This document shows, one piece after another, positions 9,362 to 18,344 of a stretch of DNA of 64,000 nucleotides. The first letter of the stretch is position 1, and the number at the start of each line of letters is the position of its first letter. A program made the translations under genes and the position numbers. The notes under the pieces are model-generated. The model saw nothing but the letters and a program-made list of their open reading frames with translations, was not told where the DNA came from and did not search any database. The stretch is from Stropharia rugosoannulata (taxonomy: Eukaryota > Basidiomycota > Agaricomycetes > Agaricales > Strophariaceae): NCBI GenBank assembly GCA_028532985.1, contig JANCIK010000007.1, positions 2,914,001 through 2,978,000 on the forward strand, given 5' to 3'.

Positions 9362-9688
9362 ATGCCTCTCACCAAATTCTACCGCTACTGCAAGAGACTG
9401 ATACTTAACTGGTTTAATAAAACTCCCACCATAACACCCCACTTTCCCATAATGCGCGGCATGAGGACCCCTCCGCTCTCACCAGAAGACGTCCCATGGC
9501 CATTGCGAACCCAAGACGTACACCAGGCGCTGGAATTAGTCAAGATATTTAAAGAACACAGCGAAACCAGCGAGTCAGCGGACCCGCTAAAAGAAATTTA
9601 CAGAGACATCGTGGCCGACCTCGCGGGAGTCGAAGAAGACCTGCGGGAAAAAGAAGCGAGAGGAGAAAGAGGCGTGCTGATAACTTAA
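9362..9688 (+). CDS. Ty3 element ORF3, 108 residues, unknown
   Basis: It starts 5 nt after the pol stop in another frame (ATG at 9362-9364). The product begins with a basic, aromatic stretch (KFYRYCKRLILNWFNK) and ends with a charged helical half (VADLAGVEEDLREKEARGER). There is no signal peptide or clear membrane segment and I recognise no domain. The position, between integrase and the 3' LTR, is where env lies in errantiviruses, but nothing here resembles an envelope protein. The tight spacing suggests translation by reinitiation after pol or from a separate mRNA. The frame is intact in an element whose other ORFs are also intact. Confidence 0.65.
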   Translation: MPLTKFYRYCKRLILNWFNKTPTITPHFPIMRGMRTPPLSPEDVPWPLRTQDVHQALELVKIFKEHSETSESADPLKEIYRDIVADLAGVEEDLREKEARGERGVLIT

Positions 9689-9767
9689 AATAGATAAGAT
9701 AACGAAAACCTTTAAAACTCACGAGGGGAAACCCCAACTCTCCAGCAAGACCCTCACCACAACCAAC

Positions 9768-11402
9768 ATGACATCGTACTACTCTACCTTCGACGATACC
9801 CTCGCCCGCTTCGCCGACCAGCTTAACCCTCACACCAGGGGGGACTACTGTGCTGGAGAACGAGCTCGCTACATCATACTGGGAAGGGTCGTACGCTATC
9901 GCCTGGCCCTAGCCACGGACGAGATAGTAGCCCCAAATCTGGACGAATGGCCCTACCCCATGCCCGAAATCGCAGCCGTGTACGGCACCCCCATCCCATT
10001 AGATCCACCACAGATCGGGCATACCCGCGCACGGTTCCTACAGGCGAGCTATCGAGAAAGGCTGAACGAGATCGACTACCTTCTCTCTCTCGCCAACCAG
10101 ACGTTCGAACCCGAATCAGCAGCAAGCCTTGCAAGCAGACTCAACCTCCGTGCCACCCTCGCCGGAGTCCGCTTATACATCCGAGCGAATCAAAACCACC
10201 ATCAACTCTCCACAAGCGACGATGAACAAGTAGAAATCGAGACCCCATCACCCATGTCCGTACCCATCGAAACCCCTGACCCGCGTATATCTCCTGAACC
10301 ATACGTCTCTCTCGACGAATTCATCGAGATGATCGACCCCAGAATAAGCTTCCAGAGGACGACCGCCCGAATCCCGGGCGTATTAATCCCCACAATGAAC
10401 CACTTGGATGACGTCAACAGAACGCTCGAAAGACACCAAGTGGAAATGTCCATCCTCACCCGAACGAGGGAACAGCTCTGGCAACACCTAAACCGACACC
10501 CAGACTTCCAAGCCCGCGTCCTCCTCGAGCGCCACGCCATCCTCACAACCGCCCCCGCACGACGAGACCCCGTGGTGCGATACTCGCGGAGATTCCTCCA
10601 TCACCCATATCCCGACTTCGCGAATGCAGAAGAGTCATCGGGAGAAGAAGATGCCCCCTTAGGAATCAGAACAGACACCCCCTCAGTCAGATCCAGGCGA
10701 CGACTCACCCCATACCCTCGGCGGCGAATCCAAATGCCAAGGACACCAGAAGAGGGATTACTAGACATTTCTCCATCCCCTTCCCCTGTACCGCGGCTCA
10801 TTCGGCTCTCGCCATGTCCAGAGGAGATAGAAAATAGATTCCCGTACGAAATCCTAACCCAAATCCCACCAACGCACGCCCCGACCCTACCAGTTGGCAT
10901 TGAACCGACCCCGTATATGGAAACCGTCGAAAGTCTACTAAGAGAACAAGTAGAGAGGACGTTACTCCCTGACCAATACCGGCGAATCGCTCGCCGACAC
11001 TCGCTCCCCGCACGCGACCCTAGAGCATCACCCGAACCCGGACAAACCATGTGTATTAACTGTGGGTCATACGGCCACCAAATGCGCCTCTGCAGGAACC
11101 CTTGTGGAAACTGCAATCAAATCGGCCACCTCGTCCTCACTTGCACCGTACCTCAAGGAGAATGGAACCCCCCTCCTCGATTATTACTTCCACACGAGCG
11201 AGTACACCAACGATCCCCCCCAACATTGAGACCCATCGACATACCCACGAGAGAATCTACTCCCTTCTTCACCCCGGCAGAGGACGTTACCGAACTCATT
11301 GCCCAATTTGACCGCCCAGCTACCCTAGACCATGAAGAAACTCCCGACGACTACGAGACCACTCTTTACGACATACTCGCAGAGTGGGTCAACAACCCTT
11401 GA
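9768..11402 (+). CDS. Ty3 element ORF4, 544 residues with two zinc knuckles
   Basis: A long intact frame that fills the space up to 35 bp before the 3' LTR. Residues about 1-150 are mostly helical and mixed in charge (SYRERLNEIDYLLSLANQ). Residues about 155-200 and 290-370 are rich in Pro, Ser and Arg. Near residues 428-458 are two CCHC knuckles in tandem, CINCGSYGHQMRLC and CGNCNQIGHLVLTC. The tail is acidic. It looks like a second gag-like or nucleic-acid-binding protein, distinct in sequence from the element's own Gag. There is no signal peptide or transmembrane span, so it is not an envelope protein. The function is unknown; RNA packaging or chaperone roles are guesses. Confidence 0.75.
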   Translation: MTSYYSTFDDTLARFADQLNPHTRGDYCAGERARYIILGRVVRYRLALATDEIVAPNLDEWPYPMPEIAAVYGTPIPLDPPQIGHTRARFLQASYRERLNEIDYLLSLANQTFEPESAASLASRLNLRATLAGVRLYIRANQNHHQLSTSDDEQVEIETPSPMSVPIETPDPRISPEPYVSLDEFIEMIDPRISFQRTTARIPGVLIPTMNHLDDVNRTLERHQVEMSILTRTREQLWQHLNRHPDFQARVLLERHAILTTAPARRDPVVRYSRRFLHHPYPDFANAEESSGEEDAPLGIRTDTPSVRSRRRLTPYPRRRIQMPRTPEEGLLDISPSPSPVPRLIRLSPCPEEIENRFPYEILTQIPPTHAPTLPVGIEPTPYMETVESLLREQVERTLLPDQYRRIARRHSLPARDPRASPEPGQTMCINCGSYGHQMRLCRNPCGNCNQIGHLVLTCTVPQGEWNPPPRLLLPHERVHQRSPPTLRPIDIPTRESTPFFTPAEDVTELIAQFDRPATLDHEETPDDYETTLYDILAEWVNNP

Positions 11403-11436
11403 TCCATGCAGTGCATGAATCCTAGTACGAGGGTAA

Positions 11437-13171
11437 TGTTATGAAACACGTACCGTCTTTCCCTTTTCTTTCACCTTTAGCTTATCGCGATATGATCCTT
11501 TCTTACCAATCCATCTTATCTTATCATATCGCCCCTTCCCGTTTACTTAAGCGAACGATATCGCAGTTGTATTTCTACCTACGAACCTTCTCGACGGAGA
11601 GAGAACAACAACTACTTCTCTCTCTCGCACCCCTGGGACCTATCCCACACCCGTGGCAGAGGAACCCAATTACTACTTACTTCTTACCGCGCCCCCTTTC
11701 CCCTTTGGACTACGTGTGCGCGCGCTACTATTTATACCATACGTCGATAAGTATATAGGATGTAGTAGACATCAGCAAATCCAGTCATTTTCTCATAGCA
11801 TGTCATAATAATACCACATGATCTCATAGAACGGCATAGTGATACCGTACAATCTCATAGCATGTCATAGTAATTAGGCTAGGCTTATAATGGCCCATAG
11901 TCACGTAGCACTATATAGTATAAGTATAATCGTTATATAGCATGTCGTAGTACTCTATAATAGGCTCTGCAAGTTATGCCATAAATACTAATCTAATGAC
12001 GACTAGCTTCAGCAGTCTTCAAAGTTTGTAGATCTTGTTATGTCTTTGGCTCATCTAGGCTTTCGAGCCGCTATATACCAAGTTAAATAAAGTATACTGT
12101 GTGTAGATATAGTGATATCGACGTATCGTACAATTTACAACCAGCAGTAAGCCAAATCTTATGTATACTAACTTATTAAAAAATGCGACCAACAAGAATT
12201 GAACCCAAAGCCTCGAAGGACTGATGTAGTAGAAGCCCGCAATAAACCACCTAGGCCATACCACAATTTGTTTAGATTGAACTAAAGAATACATATACCG
12301 CTTTTACTCGGCTATTTCCGAAGGCTGTGTCATGGATATTTCTTGCCACGTCGCAGCCGTTTCCTCTTCATCCACTACCACCACCATGCCGAATTCCCCC
12401 TCCCTCTCCCCCATAGTGCAACCACCTTAGCAATGTCGACGACGCCAATTACGCCAATGACAAGAAGATGACGAAGCTGCAGAGAGCAGGAAAAAGGCAC
12501 GAAAAGGGGTGAAACATAGGTGAGTAACTGAATTCCCCAATCTGTCCATGCAGGTCCTGCCGCCTCATATGTCCCCGACTACCACGAGACCCATGCCGTG
12601 CCATATACAACCCCACTTCATCACGGAACGGCCCCTGTCTACCCCGCGCTCTTAATGTACTTACATATATATATAAGTTTAATATCATATTATTTGTAAT
12701 AGACGTAAAGTGTGAATAAGTAATAAACAATATTATAGCGCTTGATCTACCTGGATGCAGCTCGAATTTAAGTACTGGTACCGTGTACTATGTAATTCTA
12801 CAGAGTGTTATATAATGCTACATAATGTAGCCGAGTTACTATGTAGATATGAGCCTATGCTATGCCGTGCTAAATAGATAAGAACCCTTACTATGGTACT
12901 ATGGCATTATATAATGCTAGTAGGTACTATATAGTAAGTCCCAGATTTGCTGATGGACACCGAGCTAACTCTCCAGTTAGTTCTTTAAGAATCCAACCTC
13001 TTATACCTTTCTTCGACTTAGGGCTCATAAGTCGGCTAACTCTCTCTCCACGACTCTGTCTCATCGCGTTGATAAGACATTCGTCGAGAGATTGCTTCCA
13101 GAAACTCTGAACGATCGAGAGATTAGATCAATTGCATAGGACTTATAGACTCCGTCTTCGAAGTCCTAACA
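11437..13171 (+). repeat. 3' LTR of the Ty3 element, split by the TIR element
   Basis: Bases 11437-11769 match 5' LTR bases 3851-4183. Bases 12956-13171 match 4182-4397. No differences were seen by eye. The 1,186-bp insert falls between the TATA box (11751-11757) and the predicted R start (12975), so the U3-R spacing is destroyed in this copy. GA is present on both sides of the insert, which gives 549 bp of LTR against 547 in the 5' copy. Confidence 0.92.
11770..12955 (-). mobile_element. 1.19-kb terminal-inverted-repeat element, copy B
   Basis: The ends are the same CATCAGCAAATC and GATTTGCTGATG as copy A, in the reverse orientation. It is inserted in the 3' LTR of the Ty3 element. The apparent target duplication is GA (11768-11769 and 12956-12957). 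If the element is taken to begin at 11772, a 4-bp GACA duplication fits equally well. The internal sequence is about 90% or more like copy A by eye. There is no transposase ORF. The tRNA-like A and B boxes lie on the minus strand near 12190-12265. Insertion into a young LTR shows recent mobility, so an autonomous partner probably exists elsewhere. Confidence 0.85.
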
Positions 13172-13436
13172 CATAACGGCCTGTCCGTGGCCTCGTCGGG
13201 CTGTATTTGATATATTTCCTACCGAGGCATAGACGGGATGATATTCTTGGTGACCAGTTGCTACTGAAACTGTTGTTTTATCACTTCCAGCAACAATGGG
13301 TACAAACATAGCACCATGAGTTGATGGGTCGGTGGTGATGGTATCCTGAGTAGCAGTTCTCAATTTGATCATAGTAGACAGATTAGAGAGAATAAATCTT
13401 ACTGCTTCACGGTATGCCCACAAGCCCGAAAACAAA
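13172..13436 (-). pseudogene. Plavaka transposase, central part (other side of the Ty3 insertion)
   Basis: The minus strand reads YSNLFSGLWAYREAV, then after a likely intron GAMFVPIVAGSDKTTVSVATG followed directly by HQEYHPVY, SVGNISNTARRGHG and QAVM. The (P)I-x-x-GSDKTTVSVATG and NxxRRxH blocks are diagnostic of Plavaka transposases. The frame runs into the 3' LTR at 13171 and resumes across the Ty3 element at 3850 with PVAFLPIPKG. Upstream N-terminal sequence beyond 13436 is not clear. This gene was already broken by stops elsewhere, so the Ty3 insertion need not have been what inactivated it. Confidence 0.85.
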
Positions 13437-13862
13437 TTGGAGTAAACACGATCACCACGTGACTCACGCGTATCGGAAAGAGCGGTTGTTCATATGTATG
13501 TCGCAGTCACGGCTTAACCACTTACCTGCTTTACTTATAATGACTCCTGTGAAGAGCTCACACACCAATCATGATACCCCAAAAAGAAATCGATTTATTG
13601 GTGCCATGCAAGCCACAGGAAAGCTAAATCATTCAGCCCCTCAAGATGCACGAGCTCACGTGGTGTCCGGAAACTTATGTTCGGCACGAGTACATAACTA
13701 CTTTCTTTAATGTCCTGATGTCTGTAGCCCTGCAACGGTCAACCTGCCTGCCTGAGCGTAACCGAATACAGACCGTGAGGCGGCAACGCTGTGGCTACTG
13801 GATCACGCTATGTCAGAATACAATCTGTTAAGCGGCTTTTGGTTTGTCCCATCACCATCTCG
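13437..13862. other. Spacer between Plavaka remnant and P450
   Basis: No supported gene. The part nearest 13437 may still be eroded Plavaka coding sequence. The part nearest 13862 must hold the P450 promoter, but no clear TATA box is visible. Confidence 0.4.
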
Positions 13863-15982
13863 ATGTTTGAATCATTCCAGTTCCTTGTAATCCTGCTTGC
13901 GATACCGACCATTGGAATTTACTTGAAGAGAAGGATCAACCGCCGACTTCCTTACCCTCCTGGACCGAAAAAGTGGCCTATCGTAGGCAATCTGCTTGAC
14001 ATTCCACGTAGTTGGGAGTGGAAGACGTACGCCGAATGGAGCAAGCAGTATAGTGCATCTGAAAACTTATTATGCGTGTACCGCTCTAACTTAGTCTGTT
14101 TTCCATGTAGAGTCAGACATTATACACTTACAGGCCGCTGGTAACGACTTGATAATTTTAAATAACCTCCAAATGGCGAAAGAATTATTCGAGAAGAGAT
14201 CAGCAATTTATTCCAATCGGTATTTACAATAGTCTTTCGCGACGTTAGAGTCCTAAGCTAAAGAAGTACAGTCCACAGTTTGCTGTGATAAACGAGCTGT
14301 AGGTACATTCGAAACGGAGCAAATATTACTTTTGGGTTTACTTATGAATCGTAAAAAAACCTAGGATGGGCTGGAAGTGGCTGATGTCTGCCATGAGCTA
14401 CGGAGATCCATGGAAAGAGCGGCGCCGGCACTTCCAGCAATATTTTCATCCCGGAAACGCTGCGCTATACCAACCCAGTCAACTTGAAGCAGTGCGCAAG
14501 ATGTTACGAAGCATTTTGAATGAGCCCGAGGACCTTATGGCAATAACACGACAGTAATTAATCACTACAGCCCCGGCACATCGATGGATTATTGAAGGCG
14601 ATACCTTCCCGCATGAAGCACAATCGGTGGATTGGCAATATCCCTTGCATACGGGCTTAACATACGCGAAAAGGACGATCCATATATTGCAGTGGCTGAA
14701 AAGGCTGGCAGGTCAATCACCCAAGCGGCGGTTCCAGGTGCATTCTCAGTCGACTTTGTCCCTGTACTCCGGTATGTTCCAGAGTGGTTTCCGGGTACTG
14801 GATGGAAGAAAACTATGCGCGAGTGGAAGAAGGTGCAAGAAGATTTCAGGGAGCTCCCCTTCGAGGCAGCACTTGCAGATATGGTGGGTTCTGAAGGCGG
14901 ATGCAAGGGGTTTCTAACGATGAATGACCTGACTGTCGCAGGCATCAGGCAACGCACGCCCTTCCCTGGTTTCTGTGTCGATGGGGAAACTGGACCCTTC
15001 GACGGATTCGCTCCACCAACGAAATGTCATAAAGGACACGGCGGGTATTGTCTTTGCAGGTGGGTCTCAATCGTATCTTCGTTTCCCTTGAACGTCCTTG
15101 TGACGGAGCTGACATCAACTCCAGCGGGCTCCGATACGACCCTGGCGAGCGTATATGGTTTGTTCGCAGCTTTGCTCTGCTTCCCTGATGTACAAAAGAG
15201 AGCACAGGCTGAGTTGGATAGCGTGCTGCATGGACGTTTGCCGGAGTTTGAGGACGCAGAAAATCTACCTTACATCTCAGCGTTGGTAAAGGAAGTTCTA
15301 CGTTGGCAGCCGGCAACCCCAATATGTAGGTGCTTATTACCTGAAAGTGTGTTGATTTCGTCCGGGGTTGATGCCTCAGTACAGCGGTGCCACATAGTAC
15401 AAGCCAAGACGACGTGTATATGGGATATCATATTCCCAAAGACGCTATAGTCATCGGAAACGTATGGTGAGAAGCCATCTGTTGTTCCTGCCGCGTCCAC
15501 AGCTGACTTTGATGGAAGGGCAATGCTTCAGAATGAAGACGTCTATCCGGATCCAACCGTTTTCCGACCAGAGCGCTTCCTAAAGGACGGGAAGCTGGAC
15601 GCAAGCGTGCAATATCCAGAAGAGATGGCCTTCGGGTTTGGACGACGGTGAGTACGCGTGATTTTGATGGTTTTCCCTTCGCTGAATCATGTCGAAGAGT
15701 CTGTCCAGGGGCGCACATCGCGATGTCCGTGTTGTGGCTCACTGCGGCGAGTTTCCTTTCCGTATTCAACATAAGCGCGGGCGTAGACGAAACAGGAGTC
15801 AGCGTGGAGCCAAAAGTTGAATGGAAAAGTGGACTGATTGTGTGAGTGTTTCCGCGGAATCCTAGCTGCTTCATCTAACAAGGACCGTGAATAGGCATCC
15901 TCACCCTTTTAAATATACGATTACGCCACGGTCAAAGACTGCAGAAGAGATCATTAAGGCGGGAGCCGATGATTACCAGTAG
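13863..15982 (+). CDS. Cytochrome P450 monooxygenase, 11 exons
   Basis: A microsomal heme-thiolate monooxygenase of 513 residues. Exons: 13863-14052, 14111-14219, 14272-14298, 14365-14553, 14619-14883, 14942-15059, 15125-15325, 15385-15466, 15519-15647, 15698-15841, 15895-15982; the total of 1,542 nt is in frame. The N terminus has a membrane anchor (FLVILLAIPTIGIYL) and a proline hinge (PPGPKKWPIVGN). Later come the I-helix AGSDTT, the ExxR motif KEVLR, PERF, and the heme loop FGFGRRVCPGAHIA. All signature residues are present, so it appears functional. The sequence resembles the basidiomycete P450s often labelled O-methylsterigmatocystin oxidoreductase-like; the substrate cannot be read from sequence. 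It lies only about 430 bp from the transposon pile. Confidence 0.88.
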
Positions 15983-16362
15983 CTGAATTTGAGCCGAAGT
16001 TGAAGACTTGGGTACGGACGTTGAAGGATGGCGAAGGCAAGATGGAGGCTCTTATCCATTGTCCAGTGCGCGCGGCTGAAGGGGGTTTCCGCTACATATG
16101 GGATTAGTTCGCGAGGAATAAGAGCGTAAAATGAGAGCCATAGATCCGCGTCCGCTTGACGCATGCAGATAATTACAAATGTCGACTCCAATATAATTTG
16201 TTCGAACGTGAAGCTAGGTGAAGTTGACGTGAAAGTCGAAAAATACCAAAAATAGGTCAAATGATCACCGACGTAGGTGTTGCAGCCAATTACGGCCAAA
16301 CAACCGCTTTTCTTCTCTTGTTACCGTCATCATCTAGAAAATTGAGCAGTCAACGCTTACCA
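15983..16362. other. P450-eIF3g intergenic region
   Basis: 380 bp with no supported gene. It should hold the P450 3' end and the eIF3g promoter. No clear TATA box was seen. Confidence 0.5.
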
Positions 16363-17571
16363 ATGGCCACATCGTGAATTGCATCTATAAGCTATTTGAA
16401 ATGCAAGCTAAAGAAATTGAATTTGCTTAGAATTCCTAAAACGTCGTGGGCAGATGATGTCGACGATCTTGGTTAGACGTCCCGGCTTGCAGAAACGAAC
16501 GTTGTATCTTACTATCCTTACCACCTTCAGAGCTGCCAAAAAACGAGGAGTACGTCGATGAGAACGGGATACGGACGATTGTTGAATACTCGGTGAACGA
16601 AGACGGAAAGAAGGTTAAGGTACGGCTCTGTTGTATTACCCCGGACATACGTGACTCAAACGAAGGCTTGCGACCTGACAGATCACAAAACGCATCAAGC
16701 GCACACTGCAAAAGTCTATCGTAGACCATGCTGTTGCAGAGAGACAGAAGTGGTCCAAATTCGGGCAGGAGAAAAATAGCAAACCTGGACCAGACCGCGC
16801 GACGACGACTGTTGGCGAGAACGTCACTTTGAAGCTTTCGGCCGGGAACAAGGTGCGTTTTTATACATCTTCCATCCTTCATCTCGTTCATGGATCTTTC
16901 TTCAGGCGTCCGAGGCGGAACAGGTCCCAGAAGACACCCTGAGGAAGAAGCCCATCGGTGCCGGAAAAGTGTCATGTCGTCTGTGCAAGGGCGACCATTT
17001 CACCGCCAAGTGCCCGTACAAAGACACCCTCGGAGGGCTCGAGAACACTGGTACGTCCACAGTCTCATCCATCCTTCCATGCTCCTCATCTATTGATTCC
17101 AGACACGGGCGCTGGACCTGACGATGACACCGGTGCCGGACCTGATATCCCTGCCGCTTCTTCATCGGGCGGAAAATACGTACCCCCTTCCATGCGCTCG
17201 GGCGCCCGCGGCCCAGGGGAGTCTATGCGCGGTCTGGGAGGCTCAACCAACCGCGACGACCTGCCAACGCTGCGTGTCACGAACATCTCCGAAGATACCC
17301 AAGAGAACGATCTGCGAGACCTGTTCGGCGTGTTCGGGCGCGTTGCTCGCGTGTATGTGGGCCGCGACCGCGAGACAGGCGCTGGAAAAGGTTTCGCGTT
17401 CGTTAGCTTCGAGGACAAGGCGTGCGCGCAGAAGGCGATCGATAAGGTGCACGGACGGGGATACGATAACTTGATTTTGAGTGTACAATGGAGCCGTACG
17501 TCGTTCCAGGCTTCGTGTTTTGTTACTCGACTAACTTTTCTTCTTCAGAGCCCCGTCCGGACGGGCGATAG
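16363..17571 (+). CDS. TIF35: Translation initiation factor eIF3 subunit g, 7 exons
   Basis: A subunit of eIF3 that helps scanning and reinitiation in the cytoplasm. Exons: 16363-16373, 16431-16471, 16531-16619, 16682-16852, 16906-17050, 17103-17495, 17549-17571; 873 nt, 290 residues, the usual length. The first exon gives only MATS and joins to IPKTSWADDVDDL, a typical eIF3g start. Next are the conserved TTTVGENVTLKL block, the zinc-binding motif CRLCKGDHFTAKCPYKDTLG (about residues 128-147), a Gly/Ser linker, and a C-terminal RRM with LRVTNI (RNP2) and KGFAFVSF (RNP1). The 11-nt first exon rests on the frame fit and on its resemblance to other eIF3g starts. Confidence 0.93.
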
Positions 17572-18344
17572 ATGGAGTTCTGTAGTACTCCTTCATTCCT
17601 CAAGCTTCTTACTCCTCCTTTGATTGATACATGCCATACAAATATTGTACTTTCTGCATACCTGCTATCTTTCCATCTGAAGCTAACAATGAAGCAGTAT
17701 ACTGTATGGATGCTCTGGAACTTGTTGCTATATTTCTTGCAGCTGACGAAGTAATGTTTCAAACGTACTAAACATCTGCTTTTCGGGGTGAAGTCTTGAT
17801 AGTTTGCAAGTATAATTAAAAAAACAGTTTAATGAAGGTGACCTGGTCTGACTTGTTCTAGTGCAGGGATTGCAGGATCTATTCGAGTTTCCAAGTATTA
17901 AACTAAACACGTATTCCTATTTTATCACGGCATACTTTGACTACTTATACGAGGTAAAGTCTATCGTGTTGTTGGTTTTCTTTCGCGTATTAAATTCAAT
18001 CTTTGAATAAAAATCATACACATTCCGGGAAAGCTTCGTTATCTCAAGTCATTGTTGCCGCGCTTAGCCTACAAAGTTCTGATACTACTAATTGCTGTAC
18101 CATCATTTTTATTTCCTGGTTTGCTTCCTAATAGTATATTTGCAGCTCGCCCCTAATAAGGCCTTGTAAGTTAATACATATTAATTGCACTGAATCCTTG
18201 CTAAAATCTAAACATAATATTGAGAAGAAAACTTTGGGAATATAAGTACATATACATGTGACTAGTTAGACTACAAAGTTCAAATAAATAAATATCAACT
18301 ATTGAATACCCATTGCTCAAGAATTCAAGGATAGTTTATATGAA
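17572..18344. other. Convergent 3' regions of eIF3g and the NLR gene
   Basis: AT-rich, with no supported gene. It separates two convergent genes and should hold both polyadenylation regions. Confidence 0.6.

Larger units (their letters stand above)
3851..13171 (+). mobile_element. Ty3/gypsy chromovirus-type LTR retrotransposon, complete
   Basis: A full-length element bounded by LTRs that start TGTTATGAAA and end CCTAACA. It is flanked by the 5-bp duplication CATAA at 3846-3850 and 13172-13176. The order is 5' LTR, leader, gag, pol (protease, RT, RNase H, integrase, chromodomain), ORF3, ORF4, 3' LTR. Without the nested 1.19-kb insertion it would be about 8.1 kb. The LTRs show no differences by eye and no ORF has an internal stop, so the insertion is recent and the element may still be active or mobilised in trans. 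It sits inside the Plavaka transposase gene in the opposite orientation. Confidence 0.93.

Noticed and set aside
9362..11402. Env gene of an errantivirus-like element
   Set aside because: There is no signal peptide, transmembrane span or fusion-like segment. ORF4 has zinc knuckles instead.
13863..15982. P450 first taken for a pseudogene because of stops between blocks
   Set aside because: Ten GT-AG introns restore a 513-residue protein with every signature motif. Total exon length is a multiple of three.
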